Positions 9,892 through 19,676 of a stretch of 41,825 bases of DNA are shown piece after piece. The position numbers and the translations under genes are program-made. Source of the DNA: Deltaproteobacteria bacterium (GTDB lineage Bacteria > Myxococcota > B64-G9). Numbering within the stretch: position 1 is the stretch's first letter; every line of letters starts with the position of its first letter. Below the pieces are notes generated by a model. It ran no database searches. It saw only the letters and a list, made by a program, of their open reading frames with translations, and had not been told where the DNA came from. Location: assembly GCA_016935365.1 (NCBI GenBank), contig JAFGRB010000435.1, positions 1-41,825 on the forward strand, in the 5' to 3' direction.

Positions 9892-12800
9892 ATGAGAAGA
9901 CGATCCGTGCTGGGCCCATTCGCGCTGGCTGCGATCGCGCTGGCCGTCTGCATGCCGGCCTGTACCGATGTGGACATCTTCGAGACCCCGGGCATCGGCG
10001 AGGGGCAGCTGGACAACAAGCTCCTCGTGCGAGGCGAGTTCTGCACCGAGCACCCGGACGAGATGAGCTTTCCGGTCAAGATCCTCTTCATGATCGACTG
10101 CTCGTCCAGCATGAACATCACCGATCCCCCGCCCTCGCCCAACGAGTACCCGGGGCGGGTCCAGGCCGTCTGGGAGGTGATCCAGAAGTACCGCTTCGAC
10201 CCCGGGGTCGAGTTCGGGATCATCCGTTTCGAGGGTGCGGTCAACGTGGCCACCCAGGAGGACACCAACGGCGATGGCTTCGCCGACCGGTTCGGCTTCG
10301 TCAACGACCTGCCGGCCCTGCTCCGGGCCCTGAACCAGCTCCAGGCCGCCGGCGGCAACACGAACTACCAGGCCGCGCTGGGTCTGGCCGAGGCCACGCT
10401 GGCCATGGACATGTCCAACTCCAGCGTGGACGAGCGCGCGCGATCGAAGTACGTGGTGATCTTCTTGACCGACGGCTTGCCCTACCCGGTCAACCACAAC
10501 CAGGAGGTCAACACCTACTTCGGGATCACCCGGGCCCTGACGGAGATGATGAACCTGCCCAAGCGCTTCGACGTCGAGGACTTCAAGGTGCACACCGCCT
10601 TTCTGTCCGTCGGCACCCCGGCCTATGTCGAGGCCGAGGCCGAGCACCTGCTGAAGAAGATGGCCGAGATCGGCAGGGGGACCTTCCGCAACTTCCACAA
10701 CGGTGAGGAGATCAACTTCCTCGACATCGACTACACGTCGGTCAAGCGGATGTACTCCATCAAGGATGGAGCCTTCGTGGTCTCGAATGCCAACGCGCAC
10801 CCGGCCTGGGCCCTGACCGATGCGGTCGACACCGACGGCGACGGCCTGATCGACGCCCTGGAGCAGTCGCTCGGCACCGACATCGGGAGCATGGATACGG
10901 ACGGAGACGGCTTCAATGACCTGCTCGAGTACAACCTCCGGCTGAGCGGATTCGACCCGCTCGACCCGGACGACGCGGACTGCAGCCTGTCTCTGGACCG
11001 GCTGGACCGGGACGGAGATGGGCTGCTGGACTGCGAGGAACGGTTCATCGGCACCAATCCGGATCTCTTCGACACGGATGCGGACGGGCTCCCCGATCCG
11101 ATTGAGGTGCGCTCGGGCACGAATCCGGTCTGGGCGGATGCCGAGGTCGACATGGACTTCGACGGCTCGCTGAACTTCAGCGAGGTGGCCTGGCACACCA
11201 ACCCGACCGGGAACGATGCGGCGCAGTTCTCCAAGCTCGCGTACCGCTACCGCTTCGGGCGGCAGCCGGGTATCTTCGAGAGCCGCTTCTGCTATCACTT
11301 CGAGGTGGACAACATCACCCTGGTGGGCACGGACGCCAGGGTCGCCGGCGCGCCGGAGGGCTACAACGACATCATGGTCTACGCGGGCCAGATCCCCCTC
11401 GACGACCCGGAGGATTTCGGGACCTTCCGGGTGGCCTGCGCCCGGGTTCGCTACGTCCCCCGCTATCCCGATCCCGATCTCAAGTACCCCCCCAACGGGG
11501 AGGTGGAGTTCGAGCAGAAGGACTTCAAGCGGCCCGTGGCCACGCGTTGCAGCGCGGACGTGGAGTGCCCGCACCACGTCTGCGATCCCAGACATCACCT
11601 CTGCCAGGCCCCGCTCGGCGATAAGTGCGACGAGAGCACGCCCTGCCCCCACTTCGCGTGCGAGACCGACCGCAGCGGCGAGTCGTTCTGCATCTATCCC
11701 GTGGCCGCGGCCTGCCTCGAGCAGGAGGACTGTCCTCCCTATCCCGTCGACCCCATGACCAACCTGTGCATGGATCCCACCCACAGCTCGCCGGTGGGGG
11801 GGATCTGCCCTCGCCGGGAGTGCATCGCCCAGTACTACACTTGCGAGCAGGCGTCCGAGTGTCCGGAGTACGGAACGGGCGGGATCGATCCCGAGTGCCT
11901 GAACGGTTACTGCCGCAAGCCTTGCGAGGATGCGGGCGACTGCAATCCGGGCGAGACCTGCGACCCGGACGAGCTGGAGGACTACTCGGCCTGCTCGGTG
12001 GTCTCCGACTGCCCGAACGCAGGCCCCAACACGATGTGCCGGGACGGGGTCTGCCGCGACTCCTGCTTCAGCGACGAGGATTGCACCGCCGAGTTCGCGA
12101 CCTGCGAGGAGCAGATGTGCGTCACGCACCACTGCGTCGATCACCACGGCGGCACCTGTGCGCGCGTGCCGTGCACCGACGACGACAGCTGCCCGATCCA
12201 GCCCTGCGACCCCGAGGTGCACCGCTGCCGCTGGCAGCCGTGCCTCGACTCCCGCGAATGCGATCACCAGCACTGCGAGCTCGTGCTCAGCACCTGCATG
12301 GGCCCGCGCTGCGAGGACAACAGCGACTGCAGGGGGGAGCGGGGATTCACCTGCAACGAGATCATCGGCGATGCGTGCGATCGGGACGTCGATTGCCCTT
12401 ACAACTTCTGCACCGTGGAGGTCTTCAGCTGCGCCGTGGACGAGGGGGCGTGCGAGTTCAACACCGACTGCACGCCGAACCTGTGCACCCGGAACTGCGA
12501 CGACCCCGAGACATCGGGCGTGGAGATGTGCTGCAGCCTCTCCGATCAGCAAAATCCCGAGCGCTGCAACCTGGACGTCGATTGCTCGTTCAACTACTGC
12601 AAGGCGTCCTTTGTCTGCGCCAACGACGAGAGCGTCGGCTGCACCATGTCGCTCGACTGTCCCCAGACGTTCTGCAAGCGCACGACCGAAGGCAGCGACG
12701 CCGGCGTGTGCCTCAACAACGAAAGCGTGACCTGCTCGGTGGCGAGGGAGAACATCGAGAACCACTGCCACGTCGGCATGTGCTCCCGGGAGGAAGGGCT

Positions 12801-13185
12801 GGGCACCTGCGACACGCTGCAGGGCGAGCCTTGCAGCAGCAACGCGGACTGCCCGCCTTACCGCTGCAATCTGGCGGTGGGTCAGTGCTACTATCCCGTC
12901 CTGATTACGTGCTCCATCTCCGGGACCAATCCCGATCTCGAGCCCTGCCCGACGGGTCTGACCTGCATGGATGATCCGGTCAACCCGACCAGCGACAACG
13001 GGATCTGCGGAGCGCTTTGCAGCAGCGACGCCAACTGCCCGCCCGCCCTGTGCAAGGGCAAGTGCATCCCGCAGCTCGCCGAGGACCGGATGCGCTGTAC
13101 GGACTGGTTCGACGCGGAGCGGGATTGCCGCCTCTACGACCACGAGCACTCGGGCGAACCGATCGGCGCGGACACGGCCGAATGA
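9892..13185 (+). CDS. giant Cys-rich VWA lipoprotein with TSP3-like region (VWA paralog 2)
   Basis: A 1097-residue precursor. The ATG at 9892 is preferred over 9886 because GAGGAGGG then lies six bases upstream. Lipobox MPAC (Cys24). The VWA domain spans about 58-300 with intact MIDAS D69-C-S-S-S73 and FLTDG; acidic TSP3-like repeats at about 311-450. The shared C-terminal module (CYHFEVDNITLV) spans about 465-545. Unlike its paralogs it continues with a tail of about 550 residues holding about 77 cysteines in repeated C-x(5-7)-C-P and C-x(3-6)-C spacings, with no recognised catalytic motif. The tail should need extensive disulfide formation in the periplasm. It is likely an outer-membrane or surface-displayed scaffold. 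Confidence 0.9.
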   Translation: MRRRSVLGPFALAAIALAVCMPACTDVDIFETPGIGEGQLDNKLLVRGEFCTEHPDEMSFPVKILFMIDCSSSMNITDPPPSPNEYPGRVQAVWEVIQKYRFDPGVEFGIIRFEGAVNVATQEDTNGDGFADRFGFVNDLPALLRALNQLQAAGGNTNYQAALGLAEATLAMDMSNSSVDERARSKYVVIFLTDGLPYPVNHNQEVNTYFGITRALTEMMNLPKRFDVEDFKVHTAFLSVGTPAYVEAEAEHLLKKMAEIGRGTFRNFHNGEEINFLDIDYTSVKRMYSIKDGAFVVSNANAHPAWALTDAVDTDGDGLIDALEQSLGTDIGSMDTDGDGFNDLLEYNLRLSGFDPLDPDDADCSLSLDRLDRDGDGLLDCEERFIGTNPDLFDTDADGLPDPIEVRSGTNPVWADAEVDMDFDGSLNFSEVAWHTNPTGNDAAQFSKLAYRYRFGRQPGIFESRFCYHFEVDNITLVGTDARVAGAPEGYNDIMVYAGQIPLDDPEDFGTFRVACARVRYVPRYPDPDLKYPPNGEVEFEQKDFKRPVATRCSADVECPHHVCDPRHHLCQAPLGDKCDESTPCPHFACETDRSGESFCIYPVAAACLEQEDCPPYPVDPMTNLCMDPTHSSPVGGICPRRECIAQYYTCEQASECPEYGTGGIDPECLNGYCRKPCEDAGDCNPGETCDPDELEDYSACSVVSDCPNAGPNTMCRDGVCRDSCFSDEDCTAEFATCEEQMCVTHHCVDHHGGTCARVPCTDDDSCPIQPCDPEVHRCRWQPCLDSRECDHQHCELVLSTCMGPRCEDNSDCRGERGFTCNEIIGDACDRDVDCPYNFCTVEVFSCAVDEGACEFNTDCTPNLCTRNCDDPETSGVEMCCSLSDQQNPERCNLDVDCSFNYCKASFVCANDESVGCTMSLDCPQTFCKRTTEGSDAGVCLNNESVTCSVARENIENHCHVGMCSREEGLGTCDTLQGEPCSSNADCPPYRCNLAVGQCYYPVLITCSISGTNPDLEPCPTGLTCMDDPVNPTSDNGICGALCSSDANCPPALCKGKCIPQLAEDRMRCTDWFDAERDCRLYDHEHSGEPIGADTAE

Positions 13186-13216
13186 CGCCTGGGGTGCCAG
13201 GATAGCGAGGAGAGAC

Positions 13217-15520
13217 ATGATCCAGAACCGACGATTCAGTACCAGCCTATCCATCTTGCTCGGCCTCTTGCTCGCCGCAGCCATGGGTTGCAGCGGGACC
13301 GGATCCGGCGGCGACGGGGGCCTCGACGGACAGGATGCGGGGCCCGGGGTGTGCATCCGGGACAACTCGGAGCGACGTCCGGCCACGCCGGCAGAGTGGC
13401 AGCTCACCGTGGGCGGAGAGCCCCTGTCCGATTTCATCTGCCCGCGAAACGACTACGACTACTACTGGTTCAACCTCTCCAGCTCGACCGGCACGATCCT
13501 CGAGCTGGAGCTCGCCAACAACGTGGCCTTGAGTCCGGTCGACTACTGCTATGCGATCTACTTCGTCGACGCCCAGCAGCAGGAGAGGCTGGTCGGCAGC
13601 TTGTGCGATCACGACGGCACGAACGGGGTGACCGATCTGGTCGGCAGGCACTACATCAACACGGCGGGCAACTACTTCGTCGACGTCTACGACGAGGGGA
13701 CCGATGACGAGGACGCGAACAACGGTTACGCCATCTCGATCAACATGACCGATGATCCGGATGCCAACGAGATCAACAACAGCCCCCCCACGGCAACCGC
13801 CATCAGCGATGGCCAGAGCATCCGCGGCTATATTTCCTATCTGGGCGATCAGGACTGGTTCCGCGTCGAGGCCGGCGCGGGGGACGAGATCCTCAGGCTC
13901 GATCTCACCTCGCGAGAGGCCGGTCCGGTGGACCTGCGGTACGAGGTCTTCGAGTCGGACGGGACCACGCTGGTCAACACGGGCAGCCAGTTCGACGGCA
14001 TGTCCGCACCGGCGGACATGCACGACGTGCTGTCGCTGGGAGGCCAGGGGACCTACTACGTGCTGATCACCGACATCGATCACGACGACGCCGAGCTGGA
14101 GGTGGGCTACGATCTCCAGGTCCGCCTCGATCAGGAGCCGGACGTCCGCGACCGGGGCGGGTCCAGCAACGATACCTGGGAACAGGCCACGGAGATCACC
14201 AGCGGGCAGCTCGTCGACGACGCCTACCTCGCATCGCGGGCCGATCAGGACTGGTACCGGATCGTCTCGCCTTACAACACGACCGACGCGGATCCGGACC
14301 TGATCGAGGTCGAGCTGATCGTGCACAACGACAGCCGGGTCGGGCCGGCGGTCGACCTCATCGTGGCCGATCCGCGCTATTCGTGCACCCAGGCGACCGA
14401 TTGCGGTCTGCTGGCCTGGGAGTGCTCGGGCGACAGCGAATGCGGCGCCGATTGCATGAACGCCCAGTGCCCTTCGCACGAGTGCGTGGCCCACGAGGGG
14501 CACTGCAAGGGCTCCGGGGCCTGCCTGCCGCGGGATGCCGGGGAGACGGCTTTCGGGTGCGGGATCACGAGCTTGATCATGCAGGGCGTCGAGTGGGGCG
14601 AAGGCGGCAACCACAAGCATCTCCACACCGTGGCGCCGATGTACGGGAAGGTCTACTTCATCAAGGTGCGGGACTACTTCGGCACCCAGCTGGATGCGGA
14701 CCATGCCTACTCCTTGCGCGTGACCGTCCACGATGAGCTGGACCTCCACGAGCCCAACGGCCTGTACCTGCCCTATGTGACCAACCAGCAGGAGGAGGCC
14801 ACCCGGAGCTGGAACCACAGCCAGGCCAGGGCGGCCAGCTGCTCGGACAACGGCACGGCGGTCACCTGCACGCTGGACGGCTACCTGTCGTTCCGGGGCG
14901 ATCAGGACTGGTTCGTGCTCGACATCCCGCACGAGACCAAGTCGACGCCCCCGCAGCCGCAGATGCCCGCATGCGATGCGGAGAACCCCTGCCAGAACGG
15001 GACGACGTGCACCGACGGCCACTGCCTGTGCGCAAATGACGACGACTGCAGCCCGCCTCACTGGACCTGCGATGCGGGCGCGTGCGTCGAGCAGGAGGTG
15101 GCCGACACGGCGGTCGACTGGGGGCTGACGTTCGACTACAGCTTCAGCGGCAAGGCCTCGGTTGAGGTCTACTACGAGATGTACCTCGGCGAGCGCCGGC
15201 GGACCGGCTTCTGCGCCACACCCGGAAGCAGCTCGCACGACTCGGCATGCAACCGCAACTCGACCAGCGGGACGGTCACCTCGTCGGGCGGGGAGTGCGT
15301 CTACATGTGCGGCGAGTATCACTCCGGACGCCCGGTGTACCTGCGCGTGATGCATTACGACCGCAAGGAGTACGACTACAGCGCGAGCGGTAAGTACGCA
15401 CTGGCGGTGACGGCCGTGCGCGAGTGCCCGCAGGAGTGCTCCTACTGCATGCCCGAGGTCGTGGATTACGCCTGCCCGAACCCGGTCAACCCGAACCCGG
15501 GTGCCGAGGAGGATGAGTGA
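13217..15520 (+). CDS. lipoprotein with multiple PPC-like domains and EGF-like Cys cluster
   Basis: A 767-residue precursor with lipobox AMGC (Cys25); the ATG at 13217 follows GCGAGGAGAG. Four segments carry the D-x-D-W/Y-F/Y signature of bacterial pre-peptidase C-terminal (PPC) beta-sandwich domains: NDYDYYWF near residue 77, GDQDWF near 210, ADQDWY near 341 and GDQDWF near 560. Cys-rich inserts lie near 395-440, and an EGF-like cluster (CQNGTTC..GHCLC) near 585-620. No protease domain is present, so these domains are likely binding or stabilising modules. It sits between VWA paralogs 2 and 3 in one operon and may form a surface complex with them (inference). Confidence 0.85.
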   Translation: MIQNRRFSTSLSILLGLLLAAAMGCSGTGSGGDGGLDGQDAGPGVCIRDNSERRPATPAEWQLTVGGEPLSDFICPRNDYDYYWFNLSSSTGTILELELANNVALSPVDYCYAIYFVDAQQQERLVGSLCDHDGTNGVTDLVGRHYINTAGNYFVDVYDEGTDDEDANNGYAISINMTDDPDANEINNSPPTATAISDGQSIRGYISYLGDQDWFRVEAGAGDEILRLDLTSREAGPVDLRYEVFESDGTTLVNTGSQFDGMSAPADMHDVLSLGGQGTYYVLITDIDHDDAELEVGYDLQVRLDQEPDVRDRGGSSNDTWEQATEITSGQLVDDAYLASRADQDWYRIVSPYNTTDADPDLIEVELIVHNDSRVGPAVDLIVADPRYSCTQATDCGLLAWECSGDSECGADCMNAQCPSHECVAHEGHCKGSGACLPRDAGETAFGCGITSLIMQGVEWGEGGNHKHLHTVAPMYGKVYFIKVRDYFGTQLDADHAYSLRVTVHDELDLHEPNGLYLPYVTNQQEEATRSWNHSQARAASCSDNGTAVTCTLDGYLSFRGDQDWFVLDIPHETKSTPPQPQMPACDAENPCQNGTTCTDGHCLCANDDDCSPPHWTCDAGACVEQEVADTAVDWGLTFDYSFSGKASVEVYYEMYLGERRRTGFCATPGSSSHDSACNRNSTSGTVTSSGGECVYMCGEYHSGRPVYLRVMHYDRKEYDYSASGKYALAVTAVRECPQECSYCMPEVVDYACPNPVNPNPGAEEDE

Positions 15521-15560
15521 TCCGGACGGGCCGGGCTGCAGAACGCCAGGAGGTCTTGCC

Positions 15561-18206
15561 ATGAAGCGACTCTGTCTCGTCGGGCTCGTGTGCTGTTCGC
15601 TGGGCGCGGCGTTCGGCTCGTGCACGGACACGAACATCTACGTCACGTCCATGGAGCCCAACGTGCCCAACAAGATCACGGTCTCCGGCACGGTCTGCAC
15701 GGACGATCCGCTCCAGCGCCAGTTTCCAGTTCGGCTCATGTTCATCATCGACACGTCGAACATGATGGCCGACAACGACCAGTCGGGCCACCGGATGAGC
15801 TCGGTTCAGGACATCGTCAACCGTTACATGGCCTCGCCCAACTACTCCTTCGCCATCATCAAGTACGGCGGCGAGGTGATCCAGCTGACGGATGGCTACA
15901 CCAAGGACATGGCGGTGCTGACCGAGGCCATCACGGATCTGATGTCCGCCAACAACTGCGCCGATGGCCAATGCCGGGACTGGAAAGGAGCCATGTCGCT
16001 GGCCTTGAGTGTGTTCACGGGCGACGTGCTGACGTCGAATCCGGGCACCCGGTCGCGTACGCGCTACGTGTTCATCTTCCTGGCCAGCGGTCCTCCGGAC
16101 CCGTCGCTCGGCGACGCCGCGGGCGAGGTCGATCTCGCCAAGGAGTGGGTGGCCGAGTTCACGACCTTCGGCGACGACGAGGGCGTGGCCGAGGTGGCCT
16201 TCCACACCGTGCAGCTGGCCGATCACCCGTCCACCTGCGACGGCATGGCGGAGATCCGTTTCTGCAGCGACGCCGTGCCCTGCCCCCCCAACTGCACGAG
16301 CCCCGGTGAGGTCTGCCTTCCGCCCGCCAACCTCTGTGCCGCGGATCACGGCCTGACATGCGAGGAGTGCGCGGGCCGTTGCGAGTTCGTCCGCCTGTGT
16401 CAGGACGACGGGGTGACCGAGTGCGTCAGCGACGAGGAATGCTGCGATCCCTACCCCTGCCCGGACACCGGCACCCGGGCGCTGAACAACCACACGGCCG
16501 ACATGCTGCAGGCCATGGCCTATGCGGGCATGGGCGAGTTCATCTCCTACAACTCCGAGCACCAGCTCAACTTCGGGGGCATCAATCTGGATACGACCCA
16601 GAGCATCTTCGTGAGCAAGGCCTTCCTGGTCACCAACGCGAACGTCAAGAGCCTGTGCGGCGAGATCATGACCGACAGCGATGCCGATGGCCTGAGCGAC
16701 CGGGAAGAGGAGTGCTACAACGAGATCCTGACCGGGGAGTGCAAGGATCTGGCGAGCTGCCATTGCGAGCTGGACGTGTGGGGCGAGGCGACACCCGGGG
16801 GTACGGATACCGATCCCGCCAACTGGGACACCGACGGGGACGGGATCGGGGACATGCTCGAGATGGTCTTCGCCACGGTGAACCTGGATCCCCTCAGGAC
16901 CGATCTACCGCAGGCCTGCTACGGGCTCGAAAAGCCCTACGGGAGCTATGACAGAGACGGCGACGGCCTCAAGGACTGCGAGGAGAAGCTGCTGGGGACC
17001 GATCTGAACCTCTTTGACACCGACAGGGACGGATATCCCGACTGGGTCGAGTTCAAGAGCGGGTCGAACTACTTGCGGGCGGACCAGCTCAGCGATTCGG
17101 ACCTGGACGGCACGCCCAACGGCGACGAGCTCGAACTCCATCTCGACCCCCAGTGCAACGACGCCCGGGCCCGCGCGGGTGATGCCTACCGCTACAAGCT
17201 TGTCGACGAGGGACTGCGGATCGTCCCCTTCTCGGAGCAGCCCTTCCTGGTAAGCGGCGTCGAGATCACGGACCTGTCCGGACGATCCGAGGAAGGCGCG
17301 GGCGCGCTATACTTCTATCCCGTCGGCACGCGCAGACCCGACAACACGACGCGAGAGTGGCCGAGCCTGGCGTGGAGGGACCCGGCCGACGGCCAGCACG
17401 GAATCGAGATCGACATCACCGGTCCGGGCATCTACCAGCTGTTCTCATCCTGCGATTGCGTGAAGGACTGCACGCAGGAGTGCCAGCCCGGGACGTGGTG
17501 CGATCCGAACTTGGGGACATGCGAGACCGATCCGTGCGACCGGATCAGCTGCCTTTCGACCGAGACCTGCGATCCGTACCAGCAGCGCTGTGTGCCCGAT
17601 TGCTCCAAGTCGGAGTGCGAGATGGGCGAGGCTTGCGATCCGCTGCTCGGGAAGTGCTTGACGGATCGCTGTCTCAACGTGGATTGCAGCGGGGAGCAGA
17701 CCTGCGATCCCGAGTCGGGGGTCTGCATCTCGGCACCCTGCGAGGGCTGGGCCTGCGGGGCCGGCGAGCGCGTGAACGAGGAGCTCAAGCCCCCCTGGAT
17801 CGTGGTCCGGGTCGATGATCCGGACAACCTCTTTCCGAAGTCGGGCTTCTGGTGCGACGGAACCGGCACGACCGCGGACGGCTGCACCAGCGACAACGAC
17901 TGCACCGGCAACACGTTCTGCCGGATCCGAGAGTCGATCGTGGTCGGGCTGGCCAACAAGAACTGCATCTCTTTCAAGGTCAAGAACATCACCCTGGTGG
18001 ACACGCTCGAGACCCGGCCGGGCTTCGGACCGGGCTGGAACAACGTCTACCTCTACTTTGCCCAGACGCCGCTGGACAACCCGTACGCCTACTCGATCTT
18101 CCGGGCAGCCGTGGTGCCCATCCGCTTCCACGACGGCCAGAAGGAGCCCGACGTGGCCGAGTGGCCCCTGGGAGACGGGGACTTCTTCGCCATCGAGGAG
18201 CGGTAG
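15561..18206 (+). CDS. VWA-like lipoprotein with degenerate MIDAS (VWA paralog 3)
   Basis: An 881-residue precursor; AGGAGG precedes the ATG at 15561; lipobox FGSC (Cys21). The N-terminus matches the paralogs (CTD, then VCT-x6-FPV and LMFIID). At the MIDAS position it reads D64-T-S-N-M68, lacking the final Ser, so metal coordination may be impaired. A Cys-rich insert near 235-300 interrupts the VWA region. Acidic TSP3-like repeats (DSDADG, DTDGDG, DRDGDG) lie at about 373-520. An EGF/disulfide cluster lies at about 630-730, and the shared C-terminal module (CISFKVKNITLV) at about 800-881. It is the last gene of the operon. Confidence 0.88.
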   Translation: MKRLCLVGLVCCSLGAAFGSCTDTNIYVTSMEPNVPNKITVSGTVCTDDPLQRQFPVRLMFIIDTSNMMADNDQSGHRMSSVQDIVNRYMASPNYSFAIIKYGGEVIQLTDGYTKDMAVLTEAITDLMSANNCADGQCRDWKGAMSLALSVFTGDVLTSNPGTRSRTRYVFIFLASGPPDPSLGDAAGEVDLAKEWVAEFTTFGDDEGVAEVAFHTVQLADHPSTCDGMAEIRFCSDAVPCPPNCTSPGEVCLPPANLCAADHGLTCEECAGRCEFVRLCQDDGVTECVSDEECCDPYPCPDTGTRALNNHTADMLQAMAYAGMGEFISYNSEHQLNFGGINLDTTQSIFVSKAFLVTNANVKSLCGEIMTDSDADGLSDREEECYNEILTGECKDLASCHCELDVWGEATPGGTDTDPANWDTDGDGIGDMLEMVFATVNLDPLRTDLPQACYGLEKPYGSYDRDGDGLKDCEEKLLGTDLNLFDTDRDGYPDWVEFKSGSNYLRADQLSDSDLDGTPNGDELELHLDPQCNDARARAGDAYRYKLVDEGLRIVPFSEQPFLVSGVEITDLSGRSEEGAGALYFYPVGTRRPDNTTREWPSLAWRDPADGQHGIEIDITGPGIYQLFSSCDCVKDCTQECQPGTWCDPNLGTCETDPCDRISCLSTETCDPYQQRCVPDCSKSECEMGEACDPLLGKCLTDRCLNVDCSGEQTCDPESGVCISAPCEGWACGAGERVNEELKPPWIVVRVDDPDNLFPKSGFWCDGTGTTADGCTSDNDCTGNTFCRIRESIVVGLANKNCISFKVKNITLVDTLETRPGFGPGWNNVYLYFAQTPLDNPYAYSIFRAAVVPIRFHDGQKEPDVAEWPLGDGDFFAIEER

Positions 18207-18222
18207 ACGACGGGCCATTCGC

Positions 18223-18252
18223 TTGACCGCTTCTTCCATGGAGGTCTACAAT
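18223..18252 (+). promoter_or_regulatory. sigma70-type promoter placing the start at the ATG (leaderless)
   Basis: TTGACC (18223-18228), 18 bp, TACAAT (18247-18252): 5/6 and 5/6 matches. Six bases separate the -10 box from the ATG at 18259, so transcription would begin at or next to the start codon. An upstream in-frame ATG (18238) lies inside the promoter spacer. Confidence 0.55.
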
Positions 18253-18258
18253 CCCGTC

Positions 18259-19161
18259 ATGATACCGAAAACGCGATGGTCCTTCATTCTCTGCGCGCTC
18301 GCATCGTGCTGCGCCGCGGCCTGCGGCTCCTCGACACCGACCTGCGGGGAGGGCTACGACAACGTGCCGAGCCTGATCTCAGAGGAGGAGCTGAACACCT
18401 ACCTGGTCTCCTCCATCGGCATCGACGAGCTGGCGGTGGACGACGGCGAGCACAACACCCTCGTCCAGGCCCACTTCAGCGACTTCTCGGACTACTCGGT
18501 GATCCTGGCGCCGCGGATGGATTTCCGCGACTACCCCGCCTGCTACGTGATCACGGGCAAGCCCGAGATAAGCGGCGCACCCATCCCGATGCACGTGGAC
18601 TCGGTCGCCTTCACCGGCCTGACCGAGGAGGTCCTGTTGCTGCCCGACGAGAACGGCAACCTGCCCCCCGAGCTCTTGCCCGTGCGCGGCTTCGCAGCAG
18701 AGCAGATCGGCATCGAGGTTAGCTCGGGCTCGGAGGATGGGGACTTCCCGGCCTTCGAGGACTTCGTGGCCGCCCCGGCCATGCCCGTGCTCGAGGCCGT
18801 GGATGGCAGGAGCTACGAGGCGCTCAGGGAGGACTGCGCAATCGGGATCGCCATCGACCGCGTCGAGCCCTTGCGGGTCGAGTGGGAGCCGGCCGAAGGC
18901 GACTACGTCGAGTTCAAGATCATCCCCAACTCCGGGGCGAGCACCGACTACATGAAGCTGCGCTGCATCACCTTCGACGACGGCTGCCTGGAGGTCCCGC
19001 CCGGTGCGCTCGGGAACCTGGCCCTGGACGCCGCGACCAACTTCCGCCTGCGCCTGGAGAGGCACCGCTTCACGCTCCATTCCATCAAGTCGGGCGACGA
19101 GGTCGAGGCAGCGGCGCTCATCGACGCCAGCGCCTCCATGGAGACGCTCGTGACGCGATGA
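18259..19161 (+). CDS. lipoprotein of unknown function, likely leaderless mRNA
   Basis: A 300-residue precursor with lipobox AAAC (Cys22). The start at 18259 is chosen over 18238 because the signal peptide begins there and a promoter -10 box ends six bases before it. A GGAGGT at 18240-18245 is 13 bases away and would lie upstream of the transcript start. The mature protein is acidic, with beta-like alternation and two pairs of cysteines in the middle and C-terminal parts. No family is recognised. The 19196 lipoprotein follows after 34 bp. Confidence 0.8.
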   Translation: MIPKTRWSFILCALASCCAAACGSSTPTCGEGYDNVPSLISEEELNTYLVSSIGIDELAVDDGEHNTLVQAHFSDFSDYSVILAPRMDFRDYPACYVITGKPEISGAPIPMHVDSVAFTGLTEEVLLLPDENGNLPPELLPVRGFAAEQIGIEVSSGSEDGDFPAFEDFVAAPAMPVLEAVDGRSYEALREDCAIGIAIDRVEPLRVEWEPAEGDYVEFKIIPNSGASTDYMKLRCITFDDGCLEVPPGALGNLALDAATNFRLRLERHRFTLHSIKSGDEVEAAALIDASASMETLVTR

Positions 19162-19195
19162 GGGACCGTTTCGCCGCGCGCGAGGGAGGAAGAGG

Positions 19196-19669
19196 ATGAG
19201 CATGAAGCTGACATGGGGCGTGCTGATCGCCGCCTGGCTGCTGACCGCCTGCGGCGTGTCGGAAGGCGATTTCGTCGCCGGGGCCGATCCGGACCCCTGC
19301 GAGGCCAACGTCTCCGTCTGCCAGACCTCGGCGGGCTGCATCATGGGCGAATCGAAGTACCTGGAGGGCAACTTTCCCGGCTTTCGCTCCTTCGTGGTGA
19401 CGACCCCGGCCGACACCGGCATTCGCGTCAAGCTCTTCTTCAAGAGCATGGTGCACCCGGGCGAGGATACCGAGATCATCTGGTACGAGCCCGGATGCGG
19501 CAACTCGTACCACTACGAGAGCATGGGGGCGGACATCTTCTCCAAGGCGGGCTCCAACCGGGTCTTCTCCCAGGAGCAGAAAGTCCGCATGGCGGGAGAT
19601 CACCTGATCGAGATCTACTCGGACGCCACGACCCATTACTTCGCCCGGGTGGAGCTCGAGATGCCCTGA
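19196..19669 (+). CDS. small lipoprotein of unknown function
   Basis: A 157-residue precursor with signal LLTAC (Cys19) and GGGAGGA five bases upstream of the ATG at 19196; a second ATG at 19202 is possible. The mature part has four cysteines near residues 35-50 and around 101 and a beta-rich pattern (RVKLFFKSM, HLIEIYSD, YFARVELEM) that loosely resembles a single PPC-like sandwich. Its function is unknown. It is probably co-transcribed with the preceding lipoprotein. Confidence 0.75.
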   Translation: MSMKLTWGVLIAAWLLTACGVSEGDFVAGADPDPCEANVSVCQTSAGCIMGESKYLEGNFPGFRSFVVTTPADTGIRVKLFFKSMVHPGEDTEIIWYEPGCGNSYHYESMGADIFSKAGSNRVFSQEQKVRMAGDHLIEIYSDATTHYFARVELEMP

Positions 19670-19676
19670 TCCCGGG

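Noticed and set aside
9793..13437. 1214-codon open frame on the minus strand
   Set aside because: Shadow of the Cys-rich VWA gene, with no start signal and alanine/valine/arginine-rich noise.
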